A model generated the notes under the pieces. That model had not been told where the DNA came from. It saw only the letters and a program-made list of their open reading frames with translations, and did no database searches. From contig CM057347.1 of assembly GCA_030015575.1 (NCBI GenBank), positions 406,070,248-406,134,247 on the forward strand: DNA of 64,000 bases, read 5' to 3'. Made by a program: the position numbers and the translations under genes. Positions 53,132-64,000 of the stretch are shown here, one piece after another (position 1 is the stretch's first letter; each line of letters opens with the position of its first letter). Source of the DNA: Agapanthus africanus (Eukaryota > Streptophyta > Magnoliopsida > Asparagales > Amaryllidaceae).

Positions 53132-54276
53132 TTAGGCCAGTTTATCGATCAGAGCCTGGAAGGTCGTTGGTTTGAAGAATGTCATGAACTGGGATACAGT
53201 CGTCTGAGGATCAAGAGTCCTGATGAACAAGCCCATGGCGGGAGATTCTTCAATGCGTTGTTCGTACTTAGACCATAGGTTCCGCCCCCGAATCGCATAT
53301 TGGACCCAGGTTTCTCCCGGCTTTACCCTGGCATTGATTAATGCCGTGATTGGAGTGCGCTCGCTTGCGCTGGAGAACCGCTGGGTGAACAGCAGTTCCA
53401 TCTCTGCGAATATCTTTACGGAGTCATTTGGGAGCTCCAAGTACCATTCAAAGGCCGTTTCTAACAAGCTACCAATGAACTGGCGAAGCAACAGTTTATC
53501 GTTGGCTCCGGTGTTGCCGTACAAAGCTCTGAACTGTGCGACGTGCTGATGGGGGTTGCCTGTCCCTTTGTATACATGGAATTTGGGGATCGTATATCCC
53601 GACGGGTACTTGATTTGATCATACCGGCCTGGATACGGTCGCCCAGTTCTGACGATTTGACCAGCCGCTTCATTAGCTTGTTGAGCAATATAATCATCAA
53701 GAGCAGCCTTGGAGATCGTTTCCTCCTTAATTGTTGACAAGGCCGGAAGAGGGTTCGATATTTCCCCTATATCATTCTCGATGATTATCGGCGGATCCTC
53801 GGTCGGGGGTTCTGGTTGGATTATCATTCCAACTATGTCCTGAAACAAGAGCGCCATCTGCTTCATGTTAGCAGCTTGTTCAACGGCTTCTTTGTCTTTT
53901 CTTTCGAGCACCCTTCGCAGGAACTCTGTATCGGTCTTCTGCTCATAGCGTTGTTCGGCCTCTTTGTCTGGACTTTCTTTCTGTCCGATAAGCGCTGCCA
54001 TTTTGGTCGGCATTTCCTGAAACTTCTGTTGTTGCTCCTGAGCCTTAGTCTGCGACCGAGTTTACGATCGGTGACTCGCCGAAGCACGGCTTTCTTCTTT
54101 CCCGGAAGCCATGTAGACCAAATGTACTGTTATGCTCCTGGCCTTGGGGCGTTTGTGTCCATCTCCTTTAGAATTTGCCATTGGCGGTGGGATTTTCTCC
54201 AACCTCGTCCTTTTGTGGGAGGTTGAAGTTGAAGGAACCGTTGTAACAGGCTCTCGTGTAGAAGAAGTCCTTCGCT
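53132..54276 (-). pseudogene. Tat element 2 gag
   Basis: 53132-54013 is open and carries the Gag core continuously: PGRYDQIKYPSGYTIPKFHV, FEWYLELPNDSVKIFAEM, FTQRFSSASERTPITALI and VKPGETWVQYAIRGRNLW. Upstream, VPSTSTSHKRTRLEKIPP and VYMASGKEESRASASHRS*TRS match element 1 but contain a stop and no clear ATG. The 3' end stops at 53132-53134 inside the Gag C-terminal part. Confidence 0.8.
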
Positions 54277-54301
54277 GTATGACGGAGGAGAGATCATTTT
54301 C

Positions 54302-55176
54302 TTACCGATCTTTCAATTTCTTCGGCCAACGAGAGTAGTTCTGGTCAATTACAAAGTCTTGGACTTTTCGCCAGACCCTATGAATTTGTGAAGAGAGCCG
54401 CTGATGGGGCTGCTCCTGCTTTGCCTGCGCAGTAACCTCTGCAGGTAGGGATGATTTCTTTAGCACCGCCGTTGGAGAGTTCTTGCGCACCCTCGTAAGC
54501 AGATCAAAGATGTTCCCGGTTGGAACAGCAGCGTCAACTTCTACCATTGGAGCTGGTGGGGTAAGTTAAGAGGGGGAGTTACCCCCATCTTTTCTCACTC
54601 GGTGCCAGTGGCGACGTCGAGCGTGCCTTGTGGAAGGGACCGCCACAGTTTTGGAAGCGGATTCTTTGTGCCCCCGGTTTTGCTGAGGGGATTCAGTCGG
54701 CATCAGCCCATTGAAGACCGACGTTCTTAGTAGAGTTAGAGTAAAAAGGCCGGCTAATCTTCAAAGACCGTCTTTCTGATAGGGGAAGCACTTTTGACGA
54801 CTTTACCTGTAGGAGGAGTTGAGAGGGCTATCCATTTTGGGGCATCCCCTTCAGGTATCACGAGCCTCTTTGCGGGCCCGTTTGAGCTTTTACTCAGCCT
54901 GTTGAATACTGAGATGCCAGATTTGGGTGACCTATTGAGAGGAGCCGTTGTGGTTGCCAGTCGATCGAAGACCGACCTTTTGGGAGCTTCCTCTTACGGC
55001 GCTGAGGCACCGAAACTCACTGGCGGCAGCATAGTCCTGAAGAAAAATCCAGTAGTGGATTGCGTAACTTGCCCCACTGGTATTGAGAAGATAGAGGCCG
55101 CATTAGGCCCGTAGGTCACTCCTCCAATTAGGGTGGAGCCAGAGTTACTGCTGCATGAAGTGCATTGGGAAGCCAT
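54302..55176 (-). pseudogene. Tat element 2 ORF1, broken
   Basis: Starts MASQCTSCSSNSGSTLIGGV at 55176, matching element 1 ORF1. The first open part ends at 54994. SVFNRL and RKTVFED-type pieces follow in other frames, and the end is open from 54547 to 54302 (VEVDAAVPTGNIFDLLTRVR ... VWRKVQDFVIDQNYSRWPKK). It shows that ORF1 naturally continues past the position of the element 1 stop. Confidence 0.7.
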
Positions 55177-55263
55177 CGATTTCTCCGCACAGGAGCAAGA
55201 CGCCAAGTTTTAGTATCTCGAATCCAAAGGCAACCATAGCAAATCGTGATTTTGTTCGTGAAA

Positions 55264-55322
55264 CACGACACACGAAGTGTGGAGTGGAAAGAGGAAAAGG
55301 TCCCATCGGGCGTGCCAGAATC
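55264..55322 (-). promoter_or_regulatory. Tat element 2 primer site and leader arm
   Basis: Minus strand after the LTR: GATTC then TGGCACGCCCGATGGG (55317 down to 55302), the counterpart of the element 1 primer site. CACGACACACGAAGTG (55264-55279) is again an inverted match to the LTR (CACTTCGTGTCATG, 55598-55611). Confidence 0.55.
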
Positions 55323-56079
55323 TGTTCACCGCCGAGACGTTGGGGCGTCTCGCCTGAATTTTAGGGGAAGATGCTATTTGGACTTCTCCATCCACATTTT
55401 CGAAGATACCAAGTTGATTTATGGCACCATATACCGGTGGTTTGGACAGATGCGACCGTTTTAGCAGACTTTATCAGATCTCCCCTCATTTTATGAGGGG
55501 TTTTTGATTGTGGGGACGCTCTTCCCTGCAGGTATAAGCCCCTGCAGTTAATTATGTTATCGCATTGTGATAACCACTTTCTCCTGCTCCAGCAGTTCAC
55601 TTCGTGTCATGTTTATTTTTGTTTATTTTGGTTGCCCATGGATTGTATACGGAGACTAGTTTATGTCATCGTCCGTATGGCGCAAATTAGTCCAAATCCG
55701 TATATTTTAGATTTGGGGTTTAGATCAAGGATTTTCTTGACGGAGTTTTGAACTTAGGTTATATATTCCTTTGGTTCAAAATTTTTTGTTTTCTTTAAGG
55801 ACCGTTAATCTAGTTTGAGATTAAGATCAACTTAAATGTATGAGCATTTAGGCTCAATCTATTTTAAACTAAGGATACATTAGTCGAGTTTGAGACTAAG
55901 ATCAACTTAGCAATATTTTTAAGGATCGTAAATTTATTAAGATCCAGAGCATTTAGGCTCAGTTGTAAGAGAGACTTAGCCAATTTGGGCTTACTCAGTC
56001 TTCCTTTGTTCTGTTCAAAAGTGCTAAGCACTTGTTTGGGCTCTATTTGTTCAGCCCCCTTTTTATGCAAAAGTGCAAA

Positions 56080-58905
56080 TGTAACATTTTGAAATATTTT
56101 AGATAATTAATTTATTTATTTATTTAAATAAAAAAATGTTATTTTAATTTTATTGTAATAAAAAGACCTTTTAATAAATGGTAAAGTGTTTTAGTAAAGA
56201 AAGTAGTTTGTTTATATAATAATAAGTGTCATGTGGGGTTTTAGTGAAATGTTAGCTTCCTTATGTTAATTAGGATTATGTGAGGGTTATTATGTAAAAA
56301 GGGTTAGTTCATGGTTAAGATTGTAATGAACCCCATACACACCACAACCCTAGGTTAAACCAAACACCTACACCTCCTCCTTGCATGAATGGCACACCAT
56401 CCTTCATGGTGACACCACCTCCTAGCCTTATTATCCCTTATTTTTATCTTGTGCATAAGTGTTCAGTTGATATATCAAGTTGGAAACAATTTGACTGACT
56501 TATAAAAAAGAAATCCAAGAACTCACCTAAGAAAGAGAGAAGAAAGAAAGAAGCTAAGTAATAGGGATCATTACCTCAACTCTCAATCTAGGATAAATTT
56601 TGCTTGTGCATCTTTGAAGGAATCTTTCAGATGATCATTCAATAGGTATAAATTTCAACCCTGTAGATTTTAGTTCAATACTGTTTTAATATAGAAGTGT
56701 GATATCGGTAAAATATCGTATTTTTGTTGGATTATTGCTCTGTTTGAAACTGCTATGATTTGGTTTATAATTAGAAAAATCAAACGGTACCTTAAACTTG
56801 TAATTTGGACATAGAATAATTACTAGAAACACGGACCCATTCCATGGATTTTCGGCCGGCGACATTCATCAAAATTCCGAGCTCGCCGGCTTTCTGTGGG
56901 GTTTGGCTGTTGAGTTTTTTGGGGTAGCTGTCTGTATGTATTTTAGGGTGTCTGGTATTGTTAGTTTATGTTATATATTCAGTATATAAAATCTAGAAGC
57001 TAATATCTGTTTTGGGGTAAAATTCTAAATACGATACGGATATTCGTGTCATGATTCTGTTTTTGCCTGTTACGAACAGCGAAGGGTTAGCTCAGGTTAG
57101 TATAAGTTGTAGATAGTACACAATATTCATACATAGCATATTTAGTATGTAAGTCTTGTAATTTCACGTTTTCGTTGCATCGGAGTTTAGCCATTTCTTA
57201 TACGAAAGTTAATTTCGATGTTAGGTTCGACCGCGGGGACTTCGGAGACCGCAAGGAAGGGAAAATGATTGATGACATCCGAATAACTTCGACGTATTCT
57301 GGTGAGTAGATTAAACATCTACCCGGGGATCTTGTATGGATGGCGTAATACGCCCGTAAATTGAAATTGGCTAATTAATTTCCTTTGCATTGTGTATATG
57401 TTTAAAACTAAGAAACTTCATCATATGCATTCATATTCATAAAATTCCATTGTCAAATACTTGCTAGGACACTGCACTAATTATCGATGAGTCATGTTGC
57501 ACGCGCATATACTTACATATTGCATTACACCACATCGGTAATTGACATGTCACGTATCACTTAGAACTTGCCATATCTTATATGATTCCCTTCATACCAT
57601 AAGCGTCATTATTAGTGGCTGTTTGCATTATTGTTATTAATTGCTACCTATCATGTCTTACTTTCAAATCGTTGTTAATTGTAGCACAAGATGTATTGAA
57701 TTTGAGAATTTCTGGTTTTGAGGTTTATACACTATTAAGTTATATTCATTGGTTCTTCATGATTGATGTGATACGTCCACCATGAGATGTCGTTTTTATG
57801 ATTTGGATTTACTCCGAACCGAGTGAGGAGGCTATACAGTTTCGGATTTATACGTTATCCAGACTAAGTGGGGGGATATACAGTTGGATACATGGTAGAA
57901 CCGGTCGAGACCGAAGGGTAAGATAGCCGCATTTGAGGCGGGGAGCCTAGCGAGGATACTCGATACCGGAGACAGTTGTAAAACACGGCGGATATCTGAT
58001 GGATACCAACCGATGTTATGGATTGATAGGATCGTTCGGGGAACGATGTCTGCTAAAACAGAAGATATGTGTCGATGTTGGACACGGAAAATGAATCTTA
58101 AATTGGAAATGACCGATATTCAGAGATATTTGATGAGATTTCGGTATTTTGTTATACATTTGTTTAGTACATATCCATGCATCCATGTGATACTATACAT
58201 CATGCTTATCTTATCATTTTTACCATTGTTCCGGCATGCTTACAATATCAACTGTTAGATGTTAGTTTTGCTCATTGAGTTGGCAACTCACCCCCGTTGT
58301 GCATTAGTTCCTTACAGGAGACACGTGGACGCATAGCAGTAGTGCGGATCCACTTGTCAGCTTATATCGCTTATTTTTCTAGGTGGGTTACATATACAGC
58401 GACCGCCTATTTTTGATATATGTATTTTGGATCTAGTATCACTCCATCAGATCCTGTATATTTGACTTAGAACGAAATATGTTTGTATATGTTTTGTTTT
58501 GTTTGAGTGAGATCGTTTAGTTGTGTTAAGTTATGTTTCCTTTACTTATGCATGCAATTCTTCGCTTGAGCATCGTATTGTGGTTGCGTATTGATTTCCG
58601 ATGTTTGGCGTATTCTGCTCCCAACTAGGGACGCAACTTATTTAAACATTATGTAACTGCTTTATTTAAGGATTAAAAAGGAAGTGCTGTCAAAATTTTA
58701 AATGCTAAAAATATCAGTTGTTTAGATTTCATTTCTTAAAAATCATTCGACATGCTACCTCATTCTTTTACTTAAAAACTAAAATTTCCTTAATTCCGCA
58801 AATGGGTTTTTTTGATCTTGGTTTTTGGCTTATTCAGATTGTGTTGGCATCTTTAGATGTCATACAATCTAAGTGCCGGTCACGCCCAAATTTTGGGTCA
58901 TGACC
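56080..58905 (+). mobile_element. Solo LTR, Tekay/Del-type gypsy, 2826 bp, TSD GCAAA
   Basis: Begins TGTAACATTTTG and ends GGGTCATGACC. The start and the GGTCACGCCC...GGGTCATGAC end resemble chromovirus Tekay/Del LTRs. GCAAA flanks it at 56075-56079 and 58906-58910. LTR C landmarks resume on either side. The last base pair is CC rather than the usual CA. No internal coding sequence is present; the open frames at 58013-58258 and 58718-58903 match nothing I know. Confidence 0.82.
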
Positions 58906-59854
58906 GCAAACCACTTATTTAACGTTCTGGCATTCATATGGATATCATGTGAAGCATTCAATTATGGGCGCTGCCCAATCAGTGCTAAGCACTCAGCCGT
59001 TTTGGCTGTATATGTAGTGCTGAGCACTTTTTATATGGCGTCCACGTGAGGAGTACGTGCAGCGCTGGACGCTGCCCAATCAGTGTTAAGCACTCAGCCG
59101 TTTTGGCTGTATACGAAGTGCTAAGCACTTTTTGTGTGGCGCCCACGTGAGGCGCTCAGCGCTGCCCAATCAGTGCTAAGCACTTAGCCGTTTTGGCTAT
59201 ATATGAAGTGCTAAGCACTTTTTATTCAGCGTCCACGTGTGTTTCACGTGAGGCGTTGGCCTTCTGCTTTGTGCGCCCACGTGTTTTTCATGTGAGGTGC
59301 TAGACGCTGTTAAAAGGGAGCCCACGTGGGAAACACATGAGGCGCTAGTCTTCTTTTTTTCTTCTTCTTTTCTTTAGAGATTAAATCTCTGTTAATGGCA
59401 TATTGACCATTAATGATCGCCAAGATCTTTGTTTTTGATGATCTGAGATCAAGTTTTTTCTTTAAGAACTAAGTTCTTTTATAAGTTCTTTTTCCTTTTA
59501 TTTTTCTTTTGGACCTAATTTTTTTCTGAATTTTTGATTCTCAAGAACAAGATTTTCCCGATGAGAATTAAATTCTCAACTTGTGGGAGACTTGTCCTGT
59601 GGATCTCTGATCCAGAGAAAGAACTAAGTTCTTTGAGAAGGGTTAAACCCTTAGAACAGGTAAAAGAGATATTTTGATCTCTGTGTTTTCTTTACCTAGG
59701 TTTTTTTTGAAAGGGAAGTCTTCCTCTTTTGAGAATTAAATTCTCTGTTGTTTTGAAAGCTCTCTGTATTTTTTTTAGAAGCTTATAGGGGGTTTCTCCT
59801 CTGTCTCTGTGGTATCTCTCAGTGTGTGTCTTTTGAGACTTGAAGTCTCGGGTC

Positions 59855-59863
59855 TTTTATATA
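59855..59863 (-). promoter_or_regulatory. TATA box of LTR C
   Basis: Minus strand TATATAAAAGACC at the place matching the TATA boxes of LTRs A and B, about 815 bases inside the LTR start. Confidence 0.6.
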
Positions 59864-60674
59864 GTGGAGGCAAATTGTTAATTGGTTTTGAGAAAATCTC
59901 TCTTTGAGAGATTCCAATTGATTTAATTGGACTCAAAATTGATTGGGAGATTTTACACGCCGTTGGATTTTTGATCCAAGGACTTCTGTTTTACAAAATA
60001 TGTTTAATTGTTTTTTAAAGATTAGGAAAATATTTTCCCGTATACATAATTTATTCTGAAAAATGGTGATTTTGAATCACCATTGGATTTTTAATCCAAG
60101 GGTTCTCTGTTTTACAGAGAGCAATCTTTTTTAGTTTAGAAAGATTGAGATAATATATTCCCAAAATAGAATTTTATTCTATTATTGGATCATGGATCCA
60201 ACCGAGGGTATCTTTCTTATTAGAAAGATTTGGGAGACACTTTCTCCTAATAAAATTTAATTCTATATTTTGATAATTTATCATCTCCATTAGATTTTTG
60301 ATCCAACGGCTCTGTTTAACAGAGAGTATCCCAAATTCTCATGTAGAATTTAATTCTATTGATCTTGACTTGGGCGCTGGCGCTCACGTGTTGTGCACAT
60401 GGACGCCACTTAAAAATTTAATTCTTATGATGGGTACTCCTATACTTTGCACATTGGCGCTCGCGTGATGAGCACGTGCGGCGCTATATAAGAATTTAAT
60501 TCTTATTCAAAAAACGTTTCTGTGCTTTGCATATTGACGCAGACGTGAGAAGCACGTGCGGCGCAACCACAAAATTGGTGCTGACACTGGCGCCCTCGTG
60601 AGAAACACGTGAGGCGCTGCCCCATTAGCTTTCAATAGAGCTTTGCTCTTTCTATATATATTTTTGGGGGAACA

Positions 60675-61249
60675 AACGTGTGTGTGTAATATCATGCCTG
60701 TATCAATATGTGGTAACATATCATCCATAGCATATATATATATATCATCCGATGAGTGTCCATCAACGACATTCGAAATCATCATAAAACCCTGAGTATC
60801 CATCATCGACACTCGAAATCATCATAAATTACGTATCCAGTATCGACACGTAAATCCTCATATCTCAGACACTGTCTCATCGGATCGGCCCTCCTATCTC
60901 AGAAGCCGTCTCATCAGATCGGCTCTCATATCCATCTGTCTCATATCACTCCGGTCGGTATCCTCCGAATATCCACCGAGTCCAATACTGTCATCGGTAG
61001 GTAATGTTCCCAGCCAGGCTCAATGTCTTTCGATCCGATCTTCTTGCCTCTGGGTATCGTACTGGGTCCACCATATATCCACAGACGGTGACTCCTCACT
61101 CCTCGAATCGGGTAATAATCCTAGCTCAGAACCGAGAAATCTCATGGTGGACGTCGAAATATCATATCAAGAGAAAACCGCGTTTTTTAAACATTCACAC
61201 ATTTTTAAAAATCATATATGCGGTTTCTCAAATCCAGAAATCTCATGAA
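60675..61249. other. Flanking repeat-like DNA, unclassified
   Basis: No gene. A GTGTGTGT start, a TA run at 60731-60745, and two tandem units around CGACACTCGAAATCATCATAAA (60755-60830). CTCATCGGATCGG / CTCATCAGATCGG repeats lie at 60875-60925. Sequence continues after the solo LTR at 63275, so this was one unit before that insertion; possibly another LTR, but I cannot classify it. Confidence 0.5.
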
Positions 61250-63269
61250 TATTGGCTATAGTGCCCTCAAGTCAATTATTGGATCACAGGCACGTGATTG
61301 CAATGATTGAGGGAGGACCTATACCGGTAGAACAGTCTTACTCGAGATGATAGTATGCTATCTGGTTTGTCTTTATCATCGTGTACATGCTTCAGGTGAC
61401 ATTACAGATCACTATTACACGTTGATAGAGCCCATAGGATTTTTGAGTGACTACCAGCAGTATGATGGCGATCATATACGTGAGAGTTGGGTAGTCTATA
61501 AGCACATCCTTAAAGTGTCCCTAGTCGTAGGAGTTTCGAGACTGGGTATCGATACTCCATGAGTAGACTAGTGTATACGGATCGAGACCCCGACGAGGGG
61601 CGGTGGCTGGTCTCACAAGCCATTGGTGTCAGTTGGTTCACCTAAGATAGTATACAGGTGCTCATTGGGTTATGAGTACACCGGACGGACTCGCATGGCA
61701 CTGCTGATTGGTACTATACCTATCGTCAGAAGCAGTTCTCAGGTGACATGAGTACAGCTTAGTCCATTGACTTGATACTGCTACTTTGCCTCAAGTGTGT
61801 TCCCACTGTTCTTTGATTGCTACCCTACCACGGCTCAAAGGAGTCGTGCAAACAGGTAGTAGTTGGGTGCAGTCCCGAAGCACTTGGAGGCAGTGGCGGT
61901 TAGACAGGATTCGTCTCTCTCGGTATTAGGGGTTGATATCGCACTGTGTCTAGAGAGCCATTACACAAAGTCCTTGGCCAAGGCAAGTGAGATTTACTGG
62001 TAGGTATTCCAATAGTTTCTCAAGGTGTTCTGGGCTACACTCCGACACGACTTATACCACTATTGGGGGTCTGACGTTTACCATCCCCCTAGGCCCGATA
62101 TGCGATACTCTTAGACGAACAGACCGGACTGTATGAAGATTGTCACAGATAGGCTCGATAAGGTTTCAGGATGAGTTCGCTCGTCAGATTCCCTTTCGCT
62201 CAATACATGGGCATCCGTTACGTACAGCTAGTGCCACTGACGTGCTTGTGGTTAAACCCACTGCCAGCGTATTAACGAGTCTTTAGAGTCCCCCACAGAA
62301 AGTTTCCCAAGTTCGGGCGAAACGTTGTAGAGGCCGTATGGTTTTATGGCAGGGTTCGATCATATACGTGCACTCGTGCATGGATCATGATCGAACGGAT
62401 CATACTAGTGGGCTTTGGTTTAAGCCGGATCCTAATATTAGATTGTTGGATTACTTTCGTCTCGTAGTATTCGTATTCAGTCGGAATACGGATGCGGGTA
62501 TGTATATACGGATGAGGGGTATTCTTGTAATTCGTTACAAGATTTCTTTAGTTGATGCCATTTTCTTTTTGTGGATTTAACATTTTAGTTTAAATGTTAA
62601 ATAGTGGAAATTGTGACTCATTCTTGGCATGGCTTCTTTTTTTGCCATGGCTAAGATATTTTTACAAGAGCTTTTAGATATTTTGTGAGTGTGTCGGTGT
62701 AGAGATATTTTGTGAGTGTGTGAAGCTCATTAACACAAAACATTATATCAAAACACTCACTCACTTTCATGAGGGCAGCCATCTCATTTGTTTGGGTGTT
62801 GGTTTTTGCTCACTAGTTTTCTTTCTCTTGAGCTTCACAACTTCCACCATGGACATCATCTTCAACCTCCACTCTATCCCTCTCATGTGTTAAGAATCGT
62901 AGAGTGTATTGAGACAAAGTAATCACACACTATCTCTACTTCACCTTGGACATGTCGGCTAGCAAACTTCATGTCTGAGTTGCTTCGGCTTGAAGCGGGA
63001 GCCCGTATAAAGAATCCTCGACGTGGAGCCACTTCGACGAGTGAAATCGGAGAGCGAGCATGTTCGGGACAGCCGCGAGGAACTTGGGAAGAGATTGAAG
63101 ACCGAAGGACACGGATCGATCGGTATAATCTCTAAACTCACTTTATAGAATGCTAGTTAATGATTAATGGTTACGATCCGGGTGATTGGTTACGTTAGCG
63201 CCGGTTTGAAAAGTTTTTGTTCCGCGTTTGGCCTCGGATTGACGGCCGGGGCGCTGCCGTAACCCAACA
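61250..63269 (+). mobile_element. Diverged copia solo LTR (2020 bp), TSD ATGAA
   Basis: Begins TATTGGCTATAGTGCCCTC and ends GTAACCCAACA. It aligns in order with copia LTRs A and B: GATGATAGTATGCTATCTGG, GGACGGACTCGC, ACTGGTA-type GATTTACTGGTA, GGGTCTGACGTTTACCA and CCGTTACGT. ATGAA flanks it at 61245-61249 and 63270-63274. The first two bases are TA in place of TG. It contains a perfect 10-bp inverted repeat GTTCGATCAT/ATGATCGAAC (62354-62363, 62397-62406) and GTATTC/GAATAC near 62468-62484. Confidence 0.85.
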
Positions 63270-63274
63270 ATGAA

Positions 63275-64000
63275 AACAGAATCTCATAAGAATATGGCAA
63301 TAATGGAATAATAGGTACAGGCACATAACAGCACTGTAATGCATGGTAAGTGTGTTCATATAAGCGTATCGTATAGCAATGTAAAGAAGGTACCAACATA
63401 ATCTAAATGCTAACAGATTATAGTGTGATACGGTGACATAGCGAGTTCTATTTGTGTACGTGGCATGGCAATTACTGATGATGTGTGTGTGAGCATACGA
63501 GTATGTGTACGTGTAACATATAAATCGTTGGTAATGGTACGCGTGTCCTAGCAACGAAGTCAGGTAAAGCTAAAAGTATAAACGCAGTATGTATCGTTAT
63601 GATCGAAGCGCGAGCGTATATACAAATAAGAATTCGAAATGCGAGCGTAAACGGAATAAATAAATCGTAGCGTGAACAAGTATAAAAATATTTAACTACG
63701 TATGAGCTATACAGTTATAGCTTAAAATAGTACGAAATGTTGTTTTAGAAATAGGGGGCTACGATATTTCTGAAAAAAATACCATTTGAAAATTCGTAGC
63801 ATACCCTTGAAGTTATCATTTTAAAGTACGTAACGATTCGTTAGTTTTGAAAGTAGGTATGGCTCTAAACATCTCAAAATATCCAATTTGTGATTTTAAA
63901 CAAGACTCCTCGAGTCGAAATAAACATCGGTGATCAATTCTCATCATATCACGTACGGAATATCCCTCGTACGATATCATCAAATTAAAATGGTACGGAT
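63275..64000. other. Flanking repeat-like DNA, unclassified, to window end
   Basis: Continuation of 60675-61249. AT-rich with scattered CGTA and GTACG motifs. The minus-strand open frames at 63190-63554 are Tyr/His-rich and span the solo LTR boundary, so they are not genes. No domain recognised. Confidence 0.5.

Larger units (their letters stand above)
41406..60674 (-). mobile_element. Ty3/gypsy Tat-lineage element 2, older, left part missing
   Basis: Same architecture as element 1 on the same strand: aORF2 tail, 3'-region hairpin blocks, integrase, dual RNase H, RT, linker, protease, gag, ORF1, primer site and 5' LTR. All frames are broken. LTR C (55323-60674) is strongly diverged from LTRs A and B, so it is not their partner. 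The aORF2 sequence begins abruptly at the outer end of LTR B, with no polypurine tract. Element 1 therefore probably inserted into aORF2; the rest of element 2 would lie left of the window. Confidence 0.8.
55323..60674 (-). repeat. Tat element 2 5' LTR (LTR C), split by a solo LTR
   Basis: On the plus strand it runs TGTTCACCGCCG...GGGGGAACA; about 2.5 kb without the insert at 56075-58905. It shares with LTR B the order of landmarks: CCCCTC-hairpin-GGGGTTTTTG, GGATTGTATACGGAGACT, TAAGATCAACTTA units, GGGCTC...CAGCCCCC, GAGAATTAAATTCTC and TTGGATTTTTAATCCAA. Base identity is otherwise low. It has AGTGCTAAGCACT inverted repeats where LTRs A and B have AGTGTTAAACACT, and GCGCTN-CACGTG-type palindromes. 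Confidence 0.85.

Noticed and set aside
63195..63554. 119-aa minus-strand open frame
   Set aside because: Crosses the solo LTR end at 63269 and has a low-complexity Tyr/His composition.

Overview
The window is nuclear DNA from a flowering plant, read from its content: Ty1/copia and Ty3/gypsy LTR retrotransposons, an initiator-Met-tRNA-type primer site, plant TATA boxes and a plant mobile domain (PMD) gene. I found no host gene, rRNA or tRNA. Essentially all of it is nested retrotransposons and solo LTRs, and nearly every coding region is broken.

Layout. (1) 1-7098: right part of a degenerate copia element (copia A, + strand), whose 3' LTR ends inside a gypsy LTR. (2) 7099-41405: Tat-lineage Ty3/gypsy element 1, minus strand. 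From left to right it has a 3' LTR (7099-9733), an antisense PMD gene (aORF1, + strand), hairpin blocks and a ~62-bp satellite array, integrase, two RNase H domains, RT, gag, ORF1, a primer site and a 5' LTR (38232-41405). A structurally complete copia element (copia B, 13954-24344, target duplication TTCTT) sits in an intron of aORF1. A related gypsy solo LTR (28646-31122, duplication GGGAT) sits in the region downstream of pol, in the opposite orientation. (3) 41406-60674: an older, diverged Tat element 2, also minus strand, with the tail of its own aORF2, the same hairpin blocks, broken pol, a degenerate protease, gag, ORF1 and a 5' LTR (55323-60674). That LTR is split by a 2.8-kb Tekay/Del-type solo LTR (56080-58905, duplication GCAAA). 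Element 1 probably inserted into aORF2 of element 2. (4) 60675-64000: unclassified repeat-like DNA containing a diverged copia solo LTR (61250-63269, duplication ATGAA).

Inferred order of events: element 2 and its flank; element 1 into element 2; solo LTR D, copia A and copia B into element 1. Copia B is the youngest (about 20 differences by eye between its two 2.2-kb LTRs). Tat elements encode ORF1, Gag, RT, dual RNase H and integrase on the minus strand, while aORF is a separate plus-strand transcription unit with its own TATA box, introns and AATAAA. Its promoter lies next to the LTR U3, so U3 is probably bidirectional.

The most unusual signal is structural. Both retrotransposon groups are packed with short inverted repeats that keep a constant centre while their arms vary in a compensated way between copies: GNG centres in copia, TAA or TTT centres in Tat LTRs, and a CGTGAGG-type loop in the Tat 3' region. 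Compensatory pairs and G.T intermediates can be read directly. I know of no description of this pattern for these families, but could not search.
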